64,000 bases of DNA from Congeria kusceri (GCA_027627225.1 CM051034.1:1861001-1925000), one strand, 5' to 3'; positions 23,165-34,726 are shown, numbered from the stretch's first letter. Numbers and translations are program-made. The notes: a model not told the origin generated them from the sequence alone.

Positions 23165-24110
23165 ATTTAGAGTTGTTTATCGGCTAATAAACAACGAGTT
23201 TGAGTTTTGATGCGTAGGAATTAGACCACGAGGGCGTTAGAACAACAAGTCGTTGTTTATTAGCCGATAAACAACGATAATGCGAAGATTAGTTCGATTC
23301 TAACATGACCTGACAACAAATTCCGCAATTACAATCCGAAATATTTTTTACAGTTTCGGAACAATTTGTTTCGTGTTGTTTCTTGGTACCGTAGTTTAAC
23401 AACGGTAAATTTTGTTCTGTATCAATATAACACATGGCGCTTGTCACGTTCGAATATTGATTTTAAATAACTTGGTAATGTTTTCTATATCGGCTGTTTA
23501 AGTTAAATTAAACAGCAATTTTTACGTGACACGCGCAAAGTTTTCTAAAGAAAAACAAGAAAAAATTCCGTTGTTAAATAGCAAACAACTCGCAAAAGTA
23601 GTTTCAAAACTGTAAACTATAGTTCTCATTGTAATTGCAGAATGTGTCGTCATGTCATGTAAGAAAATATAATAATTTTCGCTTTATCGTTTTTTATCTG
23701 TAATAAACAACGATTTTTCGTTCTGATACGCTTATATTTAAGATTCGATTCTATTAAATTTTCGGTTTTGCGTTGTTTATCGGCCAATAAACAACGATCT
23801 GGTGCGGAGGAATTAAAGGGTTAAATAACCACGCATCAGAACGACAAAAAAAAATATTGGCCGATTAACAACGATAATGCGTTTTTTTTTCGATTTTAAC
23901 AATGACTTGAAAAATAGTTTTGCAATTGTAATGAAAACTATATTTTTGTATTCTCCACTCAGAATCGGGACATATTTTTGCGTCGTTCATTGGGTAGTTT
24001 AACAACGATAACTGTGTTCTTTGTCTATCGAAAAAATTTGTAATAGCATCAGAACTCAAAACCGTTGTTTATTTACAGATAAACAACTAAAAATCGAAAA
24101 TTATTTCATA
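23165..24110. mobile_element. Fold-back elements F4 and F5 (large palindrome cluster)
   Basis: Arms GTTGTTTATCGGCTAATAAACAAC (23,173) and TCGTTGTTTATTAGCCGATAAACAAC (23,250). A mirrored half lies at 23,560-23,740, centred on TTTAAGTTAAATTAAA near 23,500. A second unit, 23,770-24,110, again carries the TTATCGGCCAATAAACAACG arms. Paralogous to 39,705-40,640. Confidence 0.65.
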
Positions 24111-24649
24111 CTTATACACGAATGCGTGACGCCAAAAGCATGTGACCAAACTTACCGGTAGTTTTCACCACAGTTAAAGTTTATATGATTTAATAAGATA
24201 TATTTGAAAGGCTCATTAAAGATAAAGCAACAACAACGTATTATGGTAAAACACGTGCCCGTGTTTTATAGAGAACTTCCTGTGAGTCTGGTCCTTTAGT
24301 TACATTTAGTACATACTTCACCGTTGTTAACCTGTTATACGCTCATGATTCTGCTGCAGATGCAAATGCACACATCATAAATCCACATGTTCAGATAATA
24401 GTAACTTAACATAGAAACAGCACTTGGTTTTGTTGCCAATAAAAGTTTCATTTAACAAATCGAAGTTCAAGTGACGTACAATAAAAATGTATCGATTCCA
24501 GATTATTTTTTTTTGTCAACATGTAAAAAAAACTCTTTTTAATTTACTTGAATGTGTAATAGTGTTGATAAATTACTTAATAGAAACTGCAACATTATAT
24601 AGAAAGAACACAATACAATAGGTATGCGAAACATTTGCATAGACAACAA

Positions 24650-25698
24650 TACGAAGGGTGTCCAAAAAGTGTGTGTACTCACTGAATTACTCACAATTTT
24701 CGCCAGACACATAAACAATTATTATGTCTAGAATTATCAGACTTTACTCTACAATTATATGTGACATTCATTATGGTGCTTTAAACTACAAAACAAAACC
24801 AGTTTATAAAGCACTGACACTGTAGCTCTATCGTAGCACGTCGCGTCGAAATGTAACGTCATCGATGAACGTCAAAGATGTCACCTTTGTTTTACCGATA
24901 CAATATTTGGCATTTCAAAAAATACTATCACTGAAAACACTCGATTCAACGATTGTGTCGATGAATCCACTTTTTTGTGAATCACATGACAAAACAAGCC
25001 AGGCCCAACAAAAAAAAACTTCGTTTGCCATTGCCTACCTACCTGACGAAAAAAGCCCATATTAAAAAAAAAATTCTTTGTTAAATCAAACCAGTTTTTT
25101 TTAAAATCCGAATATTCTTTTCGGATTCGTATTTTTTATTTGGGTTAAATAAAAGCTCGCTCTTCTTTCATTTCGGTCGTTTTCCAATGGGTTAATTAAC
25201 TGTATCAGCTAGACCGTTGCTTAACATAGGCTATACCAAAATGCAATTCTTATCATGTTTTATGAAACTTGTGAAAACAACGGGCTCTTTGTCAATATAT
25301 CAACAGACACTTGATTATATTATCGAAAGCAATGTCTGTATTATACGCTATATTTTGGCTCTAAATGGATCATTAATGAATTAGCATAAAAAAATTGCCT
25401 ACCAACCAGCTACCTTGGGTAGGCCATGGCAAACAATTGATTAAGGTTGGCCCCAGCTTAAAACTGCAAAATTACGGAGTTTGTATGTGTCTGCAATTCC
25501 CGGTCTCTTCCTCTGAAATGCGTTTCTATACAATATACATCCGTATTAACTGAATTCTAAAATGATTTTGCTAATTAAATATGACAGCTTCAGACATGCT
25601 CTAATCGATTTTGTATATACATGTGCGATATATGCACTTTGTATACAACAACAATAAACCGAAGTATCAGTACATGAACATTTTGGACACCCCTCGTA
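24650..25698. mobile_element. Mariner-type non-autonomous element, TA TSD, empty site in paralog
   Basis: The body is 24,652-25,696. The ends are CGAAGGGTGTCCAAAAAGTG and, from the right, CGAGGGGTGTCCAAAATGTT. TA flanks both sides. The paralogous segment reads GACAACAATATATTTCCTG at about 43,189 with a single TA, which is exactly the pre-insertion state. The interior has no transposase. It carries a second MITE at 25,002-25,452, leaving about 594 bp of the host element. The end sequence resembles mariner-type termini (inference). Confidence 0.9.
24999..25455. mobile_element. MITE (GGCC family, copy 3) nested in the mariner-type element, TSD CCA
   Basis: The body is 25,002-25,452. The ends are GGCCCAACAAAA...GTTTGCCATTGCCTACC and, from the right, GGCCAACC...GTTTGCCATGGCCTACC. 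CCA flanks both sides (24,999-25,001; 25,453-25,455). The centre also has an inverted AAATCCGAAT/ATTCGGATT hairpin at about 25,107-25,127. The 66-codon frame at 24,865-25,065 crosses the boundary and is not a gene. Confidence 0.85.
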
Positions 25699-25804
25699 TA
25701 TTTCCTGTATAATTCCGTGCATGACTTAATAAAGCGATACAAACATTAAAGGTGCTCACTCGTGCTGGAAAATGCCAGTCATGTGACGATACTTTTTAAT
25801 TCAG

Positions 25805-26122
25805 CATGACAACACAAAATTGTCACAACCAAACAATGCAACGACATGACATACCCAAACGATGCAACATGCAACGACGTGACATAACCAAACGACGCAT
25901 TGAAGTGACACAACCAAACGACGCATCGACGTAACACAACCAAACAACGCAACGACGTAACACAAACAAACGATGCAACGAAGAGACACAACCAAAAGGC
26001 GCAACGACGTGACAAACCCAAACGATGCAACGACGTAACACAACCAAACGATGCAACGTAGAGACACAATCAAAAGGCGCAACGACATGACAAAACCAAA
26101 TGATGCAAAGACGTAACACAAT
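25805..26122 (+). repeat. 26-bp minisatellite, array 3
   Basis: ACAACCAAACGATGCAACGACGT units, same orientation. Paralog of array 5 (43,265-43,550). Confidence 0.85.
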
Positions 26123-26129
26123 TTAACCC

Positions 26130-26310
26130 GTATTTCATCCACGACACAGATGTTCCGGTTTAGCAATGGGACAATTGACATGGTGCAGACGACAATTAGG
26201 CAGACGTTAAATTATGCAGACAACAGTTGCACGTGTCCAGCACGAGGCTGGAAAGATGTACTGGATCGTGTATCGCCGAACACGCGGACAGGAGGCGCTA
26301 TAAGACCTCT
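26130..26310 (+). repeat. Recurrent 'GCAGACGACAATT' block, copy 3
   Basis: ACGACACAGATGTTCCG, GTGCAGACGACAATT, CACGTGTCCAGCACGAGGC, then GCGCTATAAGACCTC where it is interrupted by the next element. It resumes at 26,594 with ATAGACCTCCAACTTGCAGC. Confidence 0.6.
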
Positions 26311-26592
26311 GTAGGACCATAATTTTCACAAATCATATTTTTCACGTCTGTGAAAAAAAGGATCTCATTCTTCACAGGTGTGAAAATTGAGATCTTATTC
26401 TTCATACACCACAGTCTTATTATTCACAATTTCTGTGAAGTTTGTGATCACATCCAGTTTTTGATATGCAATGAAATCATATTCTTCTGTAATCCTCATG
26501 CATACCCCGTTTTAGGCAAAGTGCATTCTTCACACTTAAAAATGTGACAAATAAGATCCTGTTCTTCACAGGTGTATGAAAAATATGATTAT
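26311..26592. mobile_element. TGYAGGACCATA fold-back MITE, copy A
   Basis: The left end is TGTAGGACCATAATTTTCAC followed by AAATCATATTTTTCAC. The right arm has GATCCTGTTCTTCACAGGTGTATGAAAAATATGAT, complementary to the left arm's AATCATATTTTTCACGTCTGTGAA...AGGATCTCATT. It sits in GCGCTATAAGACCTC|CAACTTGCAG, with TATAAGACCTC on the left and TATAGACCTCC on the right, suggesting a ~9-bp duplication. The extreme right terminus is missing compared with copy B. Confidence 0.65.
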
Positions 26593-26689
26593 ATAGACCT
26601 CCAACTTGCAGCACCACTCGAGCAATGGTTCTCTTTTAAATCAATACAATAATGATTGCAAATCTATTGAAATGTTTCTATGATTTCAG

Positions 26690-27370
26690 GCGTCTAATTT
26701 TAGAAATAATTTTCGATTTATAGTTGTTGATCGGCCAATTAACAACGATTTGGAGTTCCAATGCTAAGGAATTAAACCACGAGGGCGTAAGCCCGAGTTG
26801 TTCAATAATCGCGCATCAGAATGACAAAGTGTTGTTTATTGGCCGATAAACAACGATAATTAATTCGATTCTAAAACAATTTGACATATATTTTTGCAAT
26901 TGCAATTGGAACTACTTTTTACTATCCTCCGCTTAGAATCGAAACTTCTTTTTGCGTTGTTTATTGGGTAGTTTAACATCGATAATTTTGTTCTTTGTCT
27001 TTAGACAAATAAGAGAGTATAATATATTAATGAAACGAAGTTGGATAATGGGAAGAGGAGTATAGTTTTTATTCAACCTCACGAACAATAATTTAAGGAA
27101 CATGTTTTATACTGGATTAATCGAAATAAAGCGGATTGCCTTGCATATTAGAACATCATGTTAACTGAACAAAGAAAAGAAAATTGACACTTCATAATTT
27201 GAATTTGAATAATAAGAATCAGAAAGCGAAAAACTATACGCAGTCAGATTTCTTCTTTGGCTGAGTATATCATACCAAATACAGTGCGTTTTGATAATGT
27301 TTTGTTTTATTTTGTTTATCTAATTAACACATTTAATACAAGTAAATTAATCTTTTAGCCCGGAATTATG
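26690..27370. mobile_element. Fold-back element F6 plus adjoining duplicated flank
   Basis: Arms TAGTTGTTGATCGGCCAATTAACAACG and TTGTTTATTGGCCGATAAACAACG around AACCACGAGGGCGTAAGCCCGAG. Then the flank colinear with 19,145-19,510. Region 27,370-27,690 has nothing recognised. Confidence 0.6.
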
Positions 27371-27689
27371 TCAGCATCAATACTAATTTAATGACTAAGT
27401 ATTCAGAAGAAAAAAAGCAACTGTATTGTGGACAACAAAAAATTAGCAGGCTTATATACAGCAACACTTTTTAAGGGCAAAATCCGTGTCGCGTGCACAG
27501 ATTTTCGTTTCTCGTTTGTACATCCTATAAAAGCGGTCTTCGAAAAATCCTTCGGCTTCGGTTGACATCACTCGCCTCGGGGTGCTATATTTACTTTATC
27601 CCTAAACTGCCTATGATATTTATATAAAATGATGATGATATTTTGATCGCGAACACAAAAAATAAAGAGCTGCATAATCATATATGAAT

Positions 27690-28066
27690 TGTTTTTATTT
27701 TTATGATATTTTATTATATTCCCTAATGGAATTTGCTTTACCATTCAATTATGTATTATATATAATTAGTAAATAAAATTGCAACAGTATTAACTGCTCA
27801 AATAAAAACAATACAATATCTCTCATATTCAGGGTAGTGTTTGTATCGTTATGAGCTATTCAGGTGACACACATTTGGTCAATGTATAAATATGGTTGTT
27901 AGTTTGCGAAATCTGATTGATTAAAAGTTTCAGCAAATCAAACCCTTGAAAAAACTGTATAAACTGCAAACCCATATGCTTGATCATTATTGCCTAAATG
28001 TATTGTATATGGACACTGTTAGACTACAGCCCGAATGCAGTTGATCAACAGATCACAAAATGTACG
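27690..28066. repeat. Duplicated flank, copy R (paralog 44,510-45,320)
   Basis: GAATTGTTTTTAT.TTTATGATAT, GTGACA.ACATTTGGT.AATGT, GCGAAATCTGA.TGATTA, ATTGCCTA.ATGTATTGTAT, ATGGACACT.TTA and AATGCAGTTGA recur in order at 44,513-45,300. Confidence 0.7.
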
Positions 28067-29090
28067 TACTGGCGCAGTGCCTGAACCCGCCTCTGTCCTA
28101 AATTCGCCACCCCATCCACCAGTGTTAGTATCACAACGATTACTTTTTTGTTGATTTGTATGGATCAAACAGACATTTTCCTGAACACTGCTGACGAATT
28201 TTCTTCTCGATATGTTGAGTAATTCAATATTTAATCCAATTGTTTTGTCAATGAACCCTAAATGTAAATGAATTGCACGGGGGGGGGGGGGGGGGGGTGA
28301 ATCCATCTCATACTGCGCACGCACAATTTTGAAGCACCGCGTGGTATCCACATTAAAATTTAATTATTGTGTATTAATATAATGTGCAACATAAAAACAT
28401 CAGTTATTTATTGGCAATAAATACAATTAAATGCGGAAAAATTGCATGCACAGCACATTTAATAGAAGTCACTTAGGTAATTTCACGCCGCTTAAAAGCG
28501 CATTACTTAACCCCCCCCCCCCCTACTTTCATCCGCAGGGCCTCAGTTTCAGAGCCATGTACAACTGATTTATTATATTATATTATAGAAATAGAAAGAA
28601 TTTTTTTTTTTTAAAGAAAATTGAATAATGTATTAACAACAAACACCGAACTGCTTAATAATAAAGATTGACTTAAAACAATAGTAGAACAGTTCTGTAT
28701 CTACGATATTTCACCAAGCGTCTTCTGATCACCATGTTTTTTTTACAAACACTTGAAAATGATATCCGAAAAAGAAAGTGTTTTTTTGTTTTAAACTCAA
28801 CAGAAACTGCTTGCAAGCGGATTACATAGAAAAATATCAATTTCAAGCAATTTTAAAGAGGGAAGGCGGATTTAAGCACTCCCACGCTAATTGTTTTCAC
28901 AATGTTTGACTCGTCAATCTCGCTAATTATTTTGTCTATGCCAAGTACTCGAAATGTAACCAAAATACGCCAGCAAATGCACATTAAACCTAACTTGATT
29001 TATGTTAATGTTTGTTTTGATTGGTTGACTACTTTTGAAAATATCGTAAATATACACCCAAATGTGGCGGATTTAGGCACTGCGCCAGTA
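28067..29090. mobile_element. 1,020-bp TIR element, TA TSD, empty site in paralog
   Basis: The body is 28,069-29,088. The ends are CTGGCGCAGTGCCTGAACCC and, from the right, CTGGCGCAGTGCCTAAATCC, both continuing to GCC. TA lies on both sides. The paralog at about 45,313-45,345 runs from TACGTAC to AATTGTAGCAGTA without the insert. The interior has a G19 run (28,279-28,297) and a C13 run (28,511-28,523) and no transposase. The two open frames touching it (28,019-28,351 minus; 28,902-29,093 plus) both end in the TIR and are artefacts. It is a Tc1/mariner-type non-autonomous element by target and TIR only. Confidence 0.85.
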
Positions 29091-29577
29091 TAATAATTGT
29101 AGTAGTGCAATGTTTGTTCTTCCACACTCTTTAACCAACATTTTCCTCACCATAAACTGCTGACCTTAAAATTTGGAGCACAATTTTCCGACGTAAAAAT
29201 AAGGAAAAAGTGTTAATTATATGCACGATATACAGCACTTCCTAAATATTAACGAATCTACATATAGACATATAATTGCAAAGCACACGAGGTGTGTCCG
29301 AAAAAAAACCCGTGTAAAACACGAATGAAATAAAACATACCGGTATTCACTAAACCGTTTCAATAATCTCGGCATTAAACTATATACTGTTAAACTTAAA
29401 ATAATACACACACACACGCACGAAATATCGTTGCATTTGAACAACAGTAAATAGCGTAATGTTATCAACAAACGTACATGATATAACCGAAGCGAGGCAA
29501 GTCGCATCAATATAGACTTCGAAATAACGTCAACGTCCAATAACAAGAAAAGTGCGCACCGTGACAGTCTATTTAAC
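29091..29577. repeat. Duplicated flank, copy R (paralog 45,320-45,442 and 46,966-47,555)
   Basis: TTGTTCTTCCA, AATTT.G.CACA, AAAAGTGTTAAT.AT.TGCACGAT, ATTAACGAATC, AAATAT.GTTGCATTTGAACAACA and AAGTCGC.TCAATATA occur in order in both. The paralog carries a Helitron-like element and a SINE that are absent here, so this copy supplies their empty sites. Confidence 0.75.
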
Positions 29578-30275
29578 TACAATCAGGCGACACAGCGACG
29601 TAACACAATCAGGCGAAACAACGGCGTGACAAAACCCGGTGACACAACGACGGACCACAACCAGGCGACACTACAGGCGACGAAACCAGGTGATACAACG
29701 ACGGAACCCAACCTGGTGATAAAACGACGAAACACAGCCACGTGACACAACGACGTAACACAACCAGGCGTCAAAATGACGTAACACAACCAGGTGACAC
29801 AATGACGGAACACAACCAGGCGACACAACGACGTAACACAACCAGGCGAAACAACGACAGATCACAACCAGGCGATACAACGGCGTGACACAACCGGGCG
29901 ATACAACGACATATCACATCTAGGCGACACAACGACGTGACACGACCAGGCGACACAACAACAGATCACATCCTGGCGACACAACGACGTGACACAACCA
30001 GGCGACACAACGACGTAACACAACCAGGTGACACAACGACAGATCACATCTATGCGACACAACGATGTGACACAACCAGGCGACAAAACGACCTAACACA
30101 TCCAGGTGACACAACGACGTAACACAACCAGGCGACACAACTACTGAACACAACCAGGCGACACAACGACGTAACACAACCAGGCCACACAGTGTGGTAA
30201 CGCAAGAAGGCGAAACAACAAAGCAACACATCCAAGCGACGCTATGACGTAATACAATCAAGCGATGAATCAACG
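29578..30275 (+). repeat. 26-bp minisatellite, array 4
   Basis: ACACAACCAGGCGACACAACGACGTA units, closer to arrays 1 and 6 than to arrays 2, 3 and 5. Same orientation. Minus-strand open frames are read-through. Confidence 0.9.
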
Positions 30276-30294
30276 TTATCATGAATCAAAATCG

Positions 30295-30510
30295 TAGTAA
30301 TAATCGCGAATAAAGATCATACACAAAATATTTTTTAAGAAATAATTTTCGATTTATAACAACGATTTTAAGTTCTGATGCGTAGGAATGAAACCACGAT
30401 GGCATTAGTCCGAGTAGTTTAATATCCACGCATCAGAACGACAAAGAGTTGTTTTATGGCCGATTAACAACGATAATTTTGTTTTTGTCTATAGAAAATA
30501 AGCGAGTGTC
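30295..30510. mobile_element. Single 31-bp minisatellite unit followed by fold-back element F7
   Basis: AATAAAGATCATACAC at 30,310, then AAATAATTTTCGATTTAT, GATGCGTAGGAATGAAACCACGA, CACGCATCAGAACGACAAAGAG and GGCCGATTAACAACG. Confidence 0.55.
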
Positions 30511-30554
30511 ACGTAAGAAATGGCCTACATCTTATTATACATTTTACAACCCTG

Positions 30555-30785
30555 TGTTCTCAGGTTCGAGCCCCCGTTACACCCTAACCTACTAACTCGG
30601 CTTTCGCATGAGACGTTTAACCGTGGTGCAGTGTACTAGGTGCTTCACACCGGGCACTAAAAGACCAAGGGTCGCCTCTGGAACGGGGCGTGTCCTGTAT
30701 CTTGCACTATCCCCCGTAACCCACTTCAAGTCATCTGGGGGCGATGGCCATATGGCAGAGAATCCCGGTGCACTCCATAAAATGT
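30555..30785 (+). mobile_element. tRNA-derived SINE fragment
   Basis: B-box-like CAGGTTCGAGCCCCC at 30,560 is followed by a body (GAGACGTTTAACCGTGGTGC, ACACCGGGCACTAAAAGACC) that resembles conserved central domains of metazoan SINEs. The A-box part is degraded. The 77-codon frame here is not conserved and I do not call it. Confidence 0.45.
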
Positions 30786-31054
30786 ACACACACATGTTTA
30801 AGATTCAAGTTCTGAGACTGGGAGGTCAAACGCTACCCTGATCGACAGGTTTTTGCAAAATTAGGAGCAGATCCTCTTGTTCTCTTTCACAACGCAGGTT
30901 AGGGATCATGGGAAGGATCGTGCACGTGTTGTTGGTGCACGTAGACTGGACTATACGAGGGAGGGCGGCAAGTCTCAGGGAGACCTGACTTCCGGTTTGC
31001 AGTTATCTGGTACGCAAAGTATCCAGTCAAAACCTGGCACGTGAGAATGAGAAA

Positions 31055-31100
31055 AATGCAAGCGCAAGCAGACGGCGTGTCCAGAACGAGGACGGAATGA
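31055..31100 (+). repeat. Recurrent 'GCAGACG' block, short copy 4
   Basis: GCAAGCAGACGGCGTGTCCAGAACGAGGACGG. The region 30,930-31,020 just before it contains a fragment of the TTCCGGTTTGCAG block. Confidence 0.45.
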
Positions 31101-31109
31101 TATATATAC

Positions 31110-31315
31110 CACTTATTGGATTTTTGGTACTATTTGCCAGAAATGTTCGTTGGTTGATCCGCTTCCAAATTCCTTCAAAGTATTTTGATTCGCCCCATTG
31201 GGCGGCGCAAATTTTCTTATATGGCTATATTGAAAACTTTGAAAATCTTCTTGTCCGAAACCAATTTATAATATACTCAGGTGAGCGATAAAGAGCCATA
31301 ATGGTCATCATGTTT
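31110..31315 (-). mobile_element. Helitron-like element 5' fragment, minus strand
   Basis: Read on the minus strand it begins CCATTATGGCTCTTTATCGCTCACCTGAG and continues GGTTTCGGACAAGAAGATTTTCAAAGTTTT, the same order as 41,566-41,850 (CGCTCACCTGAG ... TTTCTGACAAGAAGATTTTCAACG). This explains the 64-codon plus-strand frame at 31,097-31,291, which is not a gene. Confidence 0.6.
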
Positions 31316-31529
31316 GATGTAACTTTTTGTTTATTGTGAGTTTGTTGTCTGTAATATCTTATGTTCTTGTGCCACGTTATTGTATTGCTTGATTATGCAG
31401 AACGTCATTATGTGTGGTTGTAAGGGTTAATATTTGAAATTATGTGTAAATGAGGCTGAATAAGCATACCGTTTCCAACATAGGGGGACCAATAAACTTT
31501 AATGAACACAGTTAGTAATTTTTCATTAA

Positions 31530-31740
31530 ATTAAGGGCAATAACTCTGGAGAAGATAAAATTGACTTATCCAAATGAAACTTGACGTGCACTATGTTGGT
31601 ACGTATTTTATATTTATTTTAAGTTCTATGGAATTCTACCAGCCACTTACTGTGAAATGGCGGCGGACAGAATTTAAGCGTAATGGACGGACGAAAGGAC
31701 GGACGGAATAGTAACGACTAGGAGTATGGATATTACACTA
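31530..31740 (+). repeat. Helitron-like 3' fragment and 31-bp unit
   Basis: GGGCAATAACTCTGGAGAAG, then GGCGGCGGACAG and GGACGGACGAAAGGACGGACGG, typical of the 3' microsatellite zone of these elements, then one 31-bp minisatellite unit at about 31,732. From 31,780 to 32,340 I see only AT-rich sequence, with a possible MITE terminus CCAGGGCCCGATTTTTC at 31,981. Confidence 0.4.
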
Positions 31741-32339
31741 AGTATTTATCACGAATAAAAACATTTTGTGGCATATAGAAAATATATTTAAAAAAATCAT
31801 TATTCAGTTTTGGAAATGGTATTGTTTGGAAAAAAACGAAATCGAAAACTAAGCATTGTCCATTATGTCCTCAAGCATTTTCATTTACACAAGTTTATAG
31901 CGAAATGTTATGTCTCATAAGAATGTATGTATGAAACATGTTCACGAGTAGAGTGCTGGGGTAGATAGGTGAATTGCTAACCAGGGCCCGATTTTTCAAA
32001 AATTCGTAAGCATGTTATAACAGGATTAACTTTGTTTCTTTATTTTCATATTCCAATAAAGTGTACGTAATAATGTGGTCAAGACGTGTTACATTTTGAA
32101 TGAAAAGTTTATGTCAGATAATCACAACAAATAATATAGTGAGTTGTAAAATAATGTTATAATTGTAATTTTTATCGATGAAGTAAGAGACTTAAGCAAG
32201 TTTTCCGTATGCCAAATCGAGAAATTGGAGCCAGTTACCTAACAACAGAAGCAGGCCATCGAGTTCTTCGTCGCAACGAATGGTAAGAGTTGCAGTGGAA
32301 AACAACTGCTGGTAAGTGACGGTTCGTGCCATTGTTTTC

Positions 32340-32665
32340 GTCGGAAGCTTGGTACATCTGTACCAGTATATACGGAGGAGGAAGGGACAGAAGTCAGTAA
32401 CCACATGCTTCTAGTTTGTAGACTTCTGGTATACGATTCAGCTTGACCTTATCAGTATTTAAAGCCCGACAAGATGTTTCCAATTTAAACATATTATTCG
32501 AAAGACCAATTAACGTACCGTCGTCGAACATAGCACACATGACACAGGGCAGACGTGGAACGAGAATTCGTGCAGACGACATTTCTGCATACGTTCAGAA
32601 CGAGGCAGGAATCGTAGGTGTCTATGAAACGAAAGTTGGAGGGGTCGGGTGTCGTGAAGTACAAT
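32340..32665 (+). repeat. Recurrent 'GCAGACGACAATT' block, copy 5 (long)
   Basis: TTGGTACATCTGTACCAG, ATACGGAGGAGGAAG, TGTAGACTTCTGGTATACG, GCAGACG...GAATTCGTGCAGACGACA, CAGAACGAGGCAGG. The first half matches 16,900-17,010 and the second half matches 11,566-11,650. Confidence 0.5.
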
Positions 32666-32849
32666 AACAAATAGCGATAGTAAAATTACAAACAATATTG
32701 ATAAACTAAAATGCTAGGCACAGAACTTTATTCGTTGAATATTAGTAAGCTATACTCGTATCGTTGTGCCAAAAGTAAGTAGGTTTACCTGCCAAACATG
32801 TTAAGTTAATGTATATAAAATAGATATTGCGGTAATACAACAAACAAAC

Positions 32850-33335
32850 AAGAGCCGTCAGTGGACAACGCGTTCTTCTATTCAAAGTATTTTAGTTGGT
32901 AAATATTTTGGTAAATTAAAGGGGCATAAATTTGTTGAAATACATAGCTGAGTTATGGAAATAATTTCATAAATTTATTCCAAGTTTTAAGTGAAAACTA
33001 TATACAGTTTAGAAATTATAAGACTTTGGAACAAAAACTTGTAACCCCAACAACTTACATGTGATCAGGGGGCATAACTCTGTCAAAACATCTGATGCTG
33101 TAGTTGATTACAAAGGTATATTCCAAGTTTCAACTGAATAGCCTATCAAGTTTTGAAGTTATACAACTTTTGAATATAAACATTAACGAGAACCTATATG
33201 TGAAAAAAGGGGGATACATATGTCAAAAAACAATACAGAGTTATGGGGAATGTTGCACTTGATGTTGGAATTGATGACAACGACATATTCCAAGTTTCAA
33301 GTGAATAACTTTTGTAGTTTTGTAGTACATTATGT
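32850..33335 (+). mobile_element. Helitron-like element (CTGTCAGAGG type), 5' part
   Basis: ACAAGAGCCGTCAGTGG, TTCTATTCAAAGTATTT, then repeats marked by GGGGCATAA, TTCCAAGTTT.A..TGAATA and AGTTATGG. No GAGCTAA end is found before the 31-bp unit at 33,345, so it appears truncated. Confidence 0.55.
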
Positions 33336-33402
33336 GCAGTCATGAATAATGATCTTACACTTAGTATTTTTCACGAATAAATATCATAAAGCAATTGTTG
33401 TG

Positions 33403-34726
33403 AACAAGAGCTGTCAGAGGAGAGCACGCTCGACTATTCGAAGTATTTCAGTGAGTACATATATCGAACTGTGGAAGGGGCATACATTTGTTGAAATACA
33501 AAACTTTTAAGTGAAAACCTTATATAGTTTATAAATTTTAAGAATTCGGAACAAAAACTTTAACCACAAAACATATGTAAACAGTGGGCATACATCTGTA
33601 CAAATACAAACCAGTTATGGAGATTGTTGAACATGATGCTGGAGTTCATGGCAAAGGTATAATTCGAGTTTTAAGTTAATAACAAATTTAGATTTCAAGG
33701 TATAAGACTTCTGAATATAAACTTTAACCAGAAAACGAAAATAAAAAAGGAGCATAACTCTTTTAAGATACAAAACAGAGTTATGGGGAATATTGTCCCT
33801 GACGCTGCAGTTAATGACAAAGGTGCATTCCAAGTTTCAGGTGAATAACCTTGTAGTGTTGAAGTTATAAGACTTTTAAATATAAACTTCAACCAGAAAA
33901 TCATTTTGAAAAAGAGGCATACCTCTGCCAAAATACAAAACAGAATTATGGAATATGTTGCACCTGATGTTGGAGTTACAAATGTACAATTAAAGTTTCA
34001 TGTGAATAACTTATGTAGCTTTGAAAATACAAGACTTTTGAACATAAACTTAATCCAGAAGACCCTGACCCCACCCACCCCATATGCAAATCCAAGCGAG
34101 GTCTCGATATAAGGTATCTATGTATTAAGTTTCATTAAAAAATCTCCATGCGTCTCAAGTTATTGAGCGGAAACCGTTTTTCTATTTTTAGTAACAGTGA
34201 GCTTGACCCCACCCACCCCATTAGTAACAGTGACATTTACCGCACCCACCCCATATGCAATCCTAAGAGAGGTCTCGATATAAGGTATTTATGTATACCT
34301 TTCATTAAAATATGTCAATGCGTTCTGAAGTTTTTGAGCGGAATCCTTTTTTCTATTTTTAGTAACAGTGACCTTGACCTTGATCGCAGCCACCCCATAT
34401 GCAATCCCAAGTGAGGCCTTGCTATAAGGTATCTATGAATGAAATTTCTCGAGTTATAGAGATATGGAGTTGTTGCACGCAAACTTTAACCTGAATTTTT
34501 AAGTTCAAAAAATGGCATAATTCGGACAAATTGCAGGTCAGAGTTATGGGCCCTGGTCAGTGATCTCACATAATGATCCTTCATAATGTGAAGTTTCAAT
34601 TGAATATCTGTAGTAGATATAGAGATATGGAGTTGTTGCACGCAAACCTTAACCAGAGCATTACGCCGACGCCGACGAACGGGTGAATAGTATAGCTCGA
34701 ACTTTTCTGTGAATAGTCGAGCTAAT
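33403..34726 (+). mobile_element. Helitron-like element (CTGTCAGAGG type), full length
   Basis: It starts ACAAGAGCTGTCAGAGGAG with GCTCGACTATTCGAAG, which is inverted relative to the 3' GAATAGTCGAGC followed by TAATA. The core has ~140-bp repeats of two kinds: TTCCAAGTTTCA.GTGAATAAC (33,590-34,050) and GACC..ACCCACCCCATATGCAA (34,070, 34,206, 34,378). A GCCGACGCCGACG microsatellite precedes the terminal hairpin. Relative of 52,865-54,680. Confidence 0.65.

Larger units (their letters stand above)
24110..25800. repeat. Duplicated flank, copy R (paralog 40,660-43,265)
   Basis: GTGACCAAACTTACCG...TTT.C.CCACAGTT, then ACAACAACGTATTATGGTAAAACACGTG, GGAAACAGCACTTG, ATAGTGTTGATAAATT.CTTA, ATGCGAAACAT.TGCATAG, TTCCTGTATAATTCCGTGCA and GGTGCTCACTCGTGCTGGAAAATG occur in the same order at 40,690 and 42,778-43,275. 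It is interrupted by the TA-flanked element below. Confidence 0.75.

Noticed and set aside
24865..25065. A remnant mariner transposase inside the TA-flanked element
   Set aside because: The 66-codon frame has no catalytic motifs, crosses into the nested MITE, and shows no recognisable similarity.
28019..29093. Frames of 110 and 63 codons ending in GTAPV
   Set aside because: Both end in the shared inverted repeat of the 1,020-bp element, and their resemblance comes from that repeat.
31097..31291. 64-codon frame resembling a small membrane protein
   Set aside because: It is the reverse complement of the 5' part of a Helitron-like element seen at 41,562.
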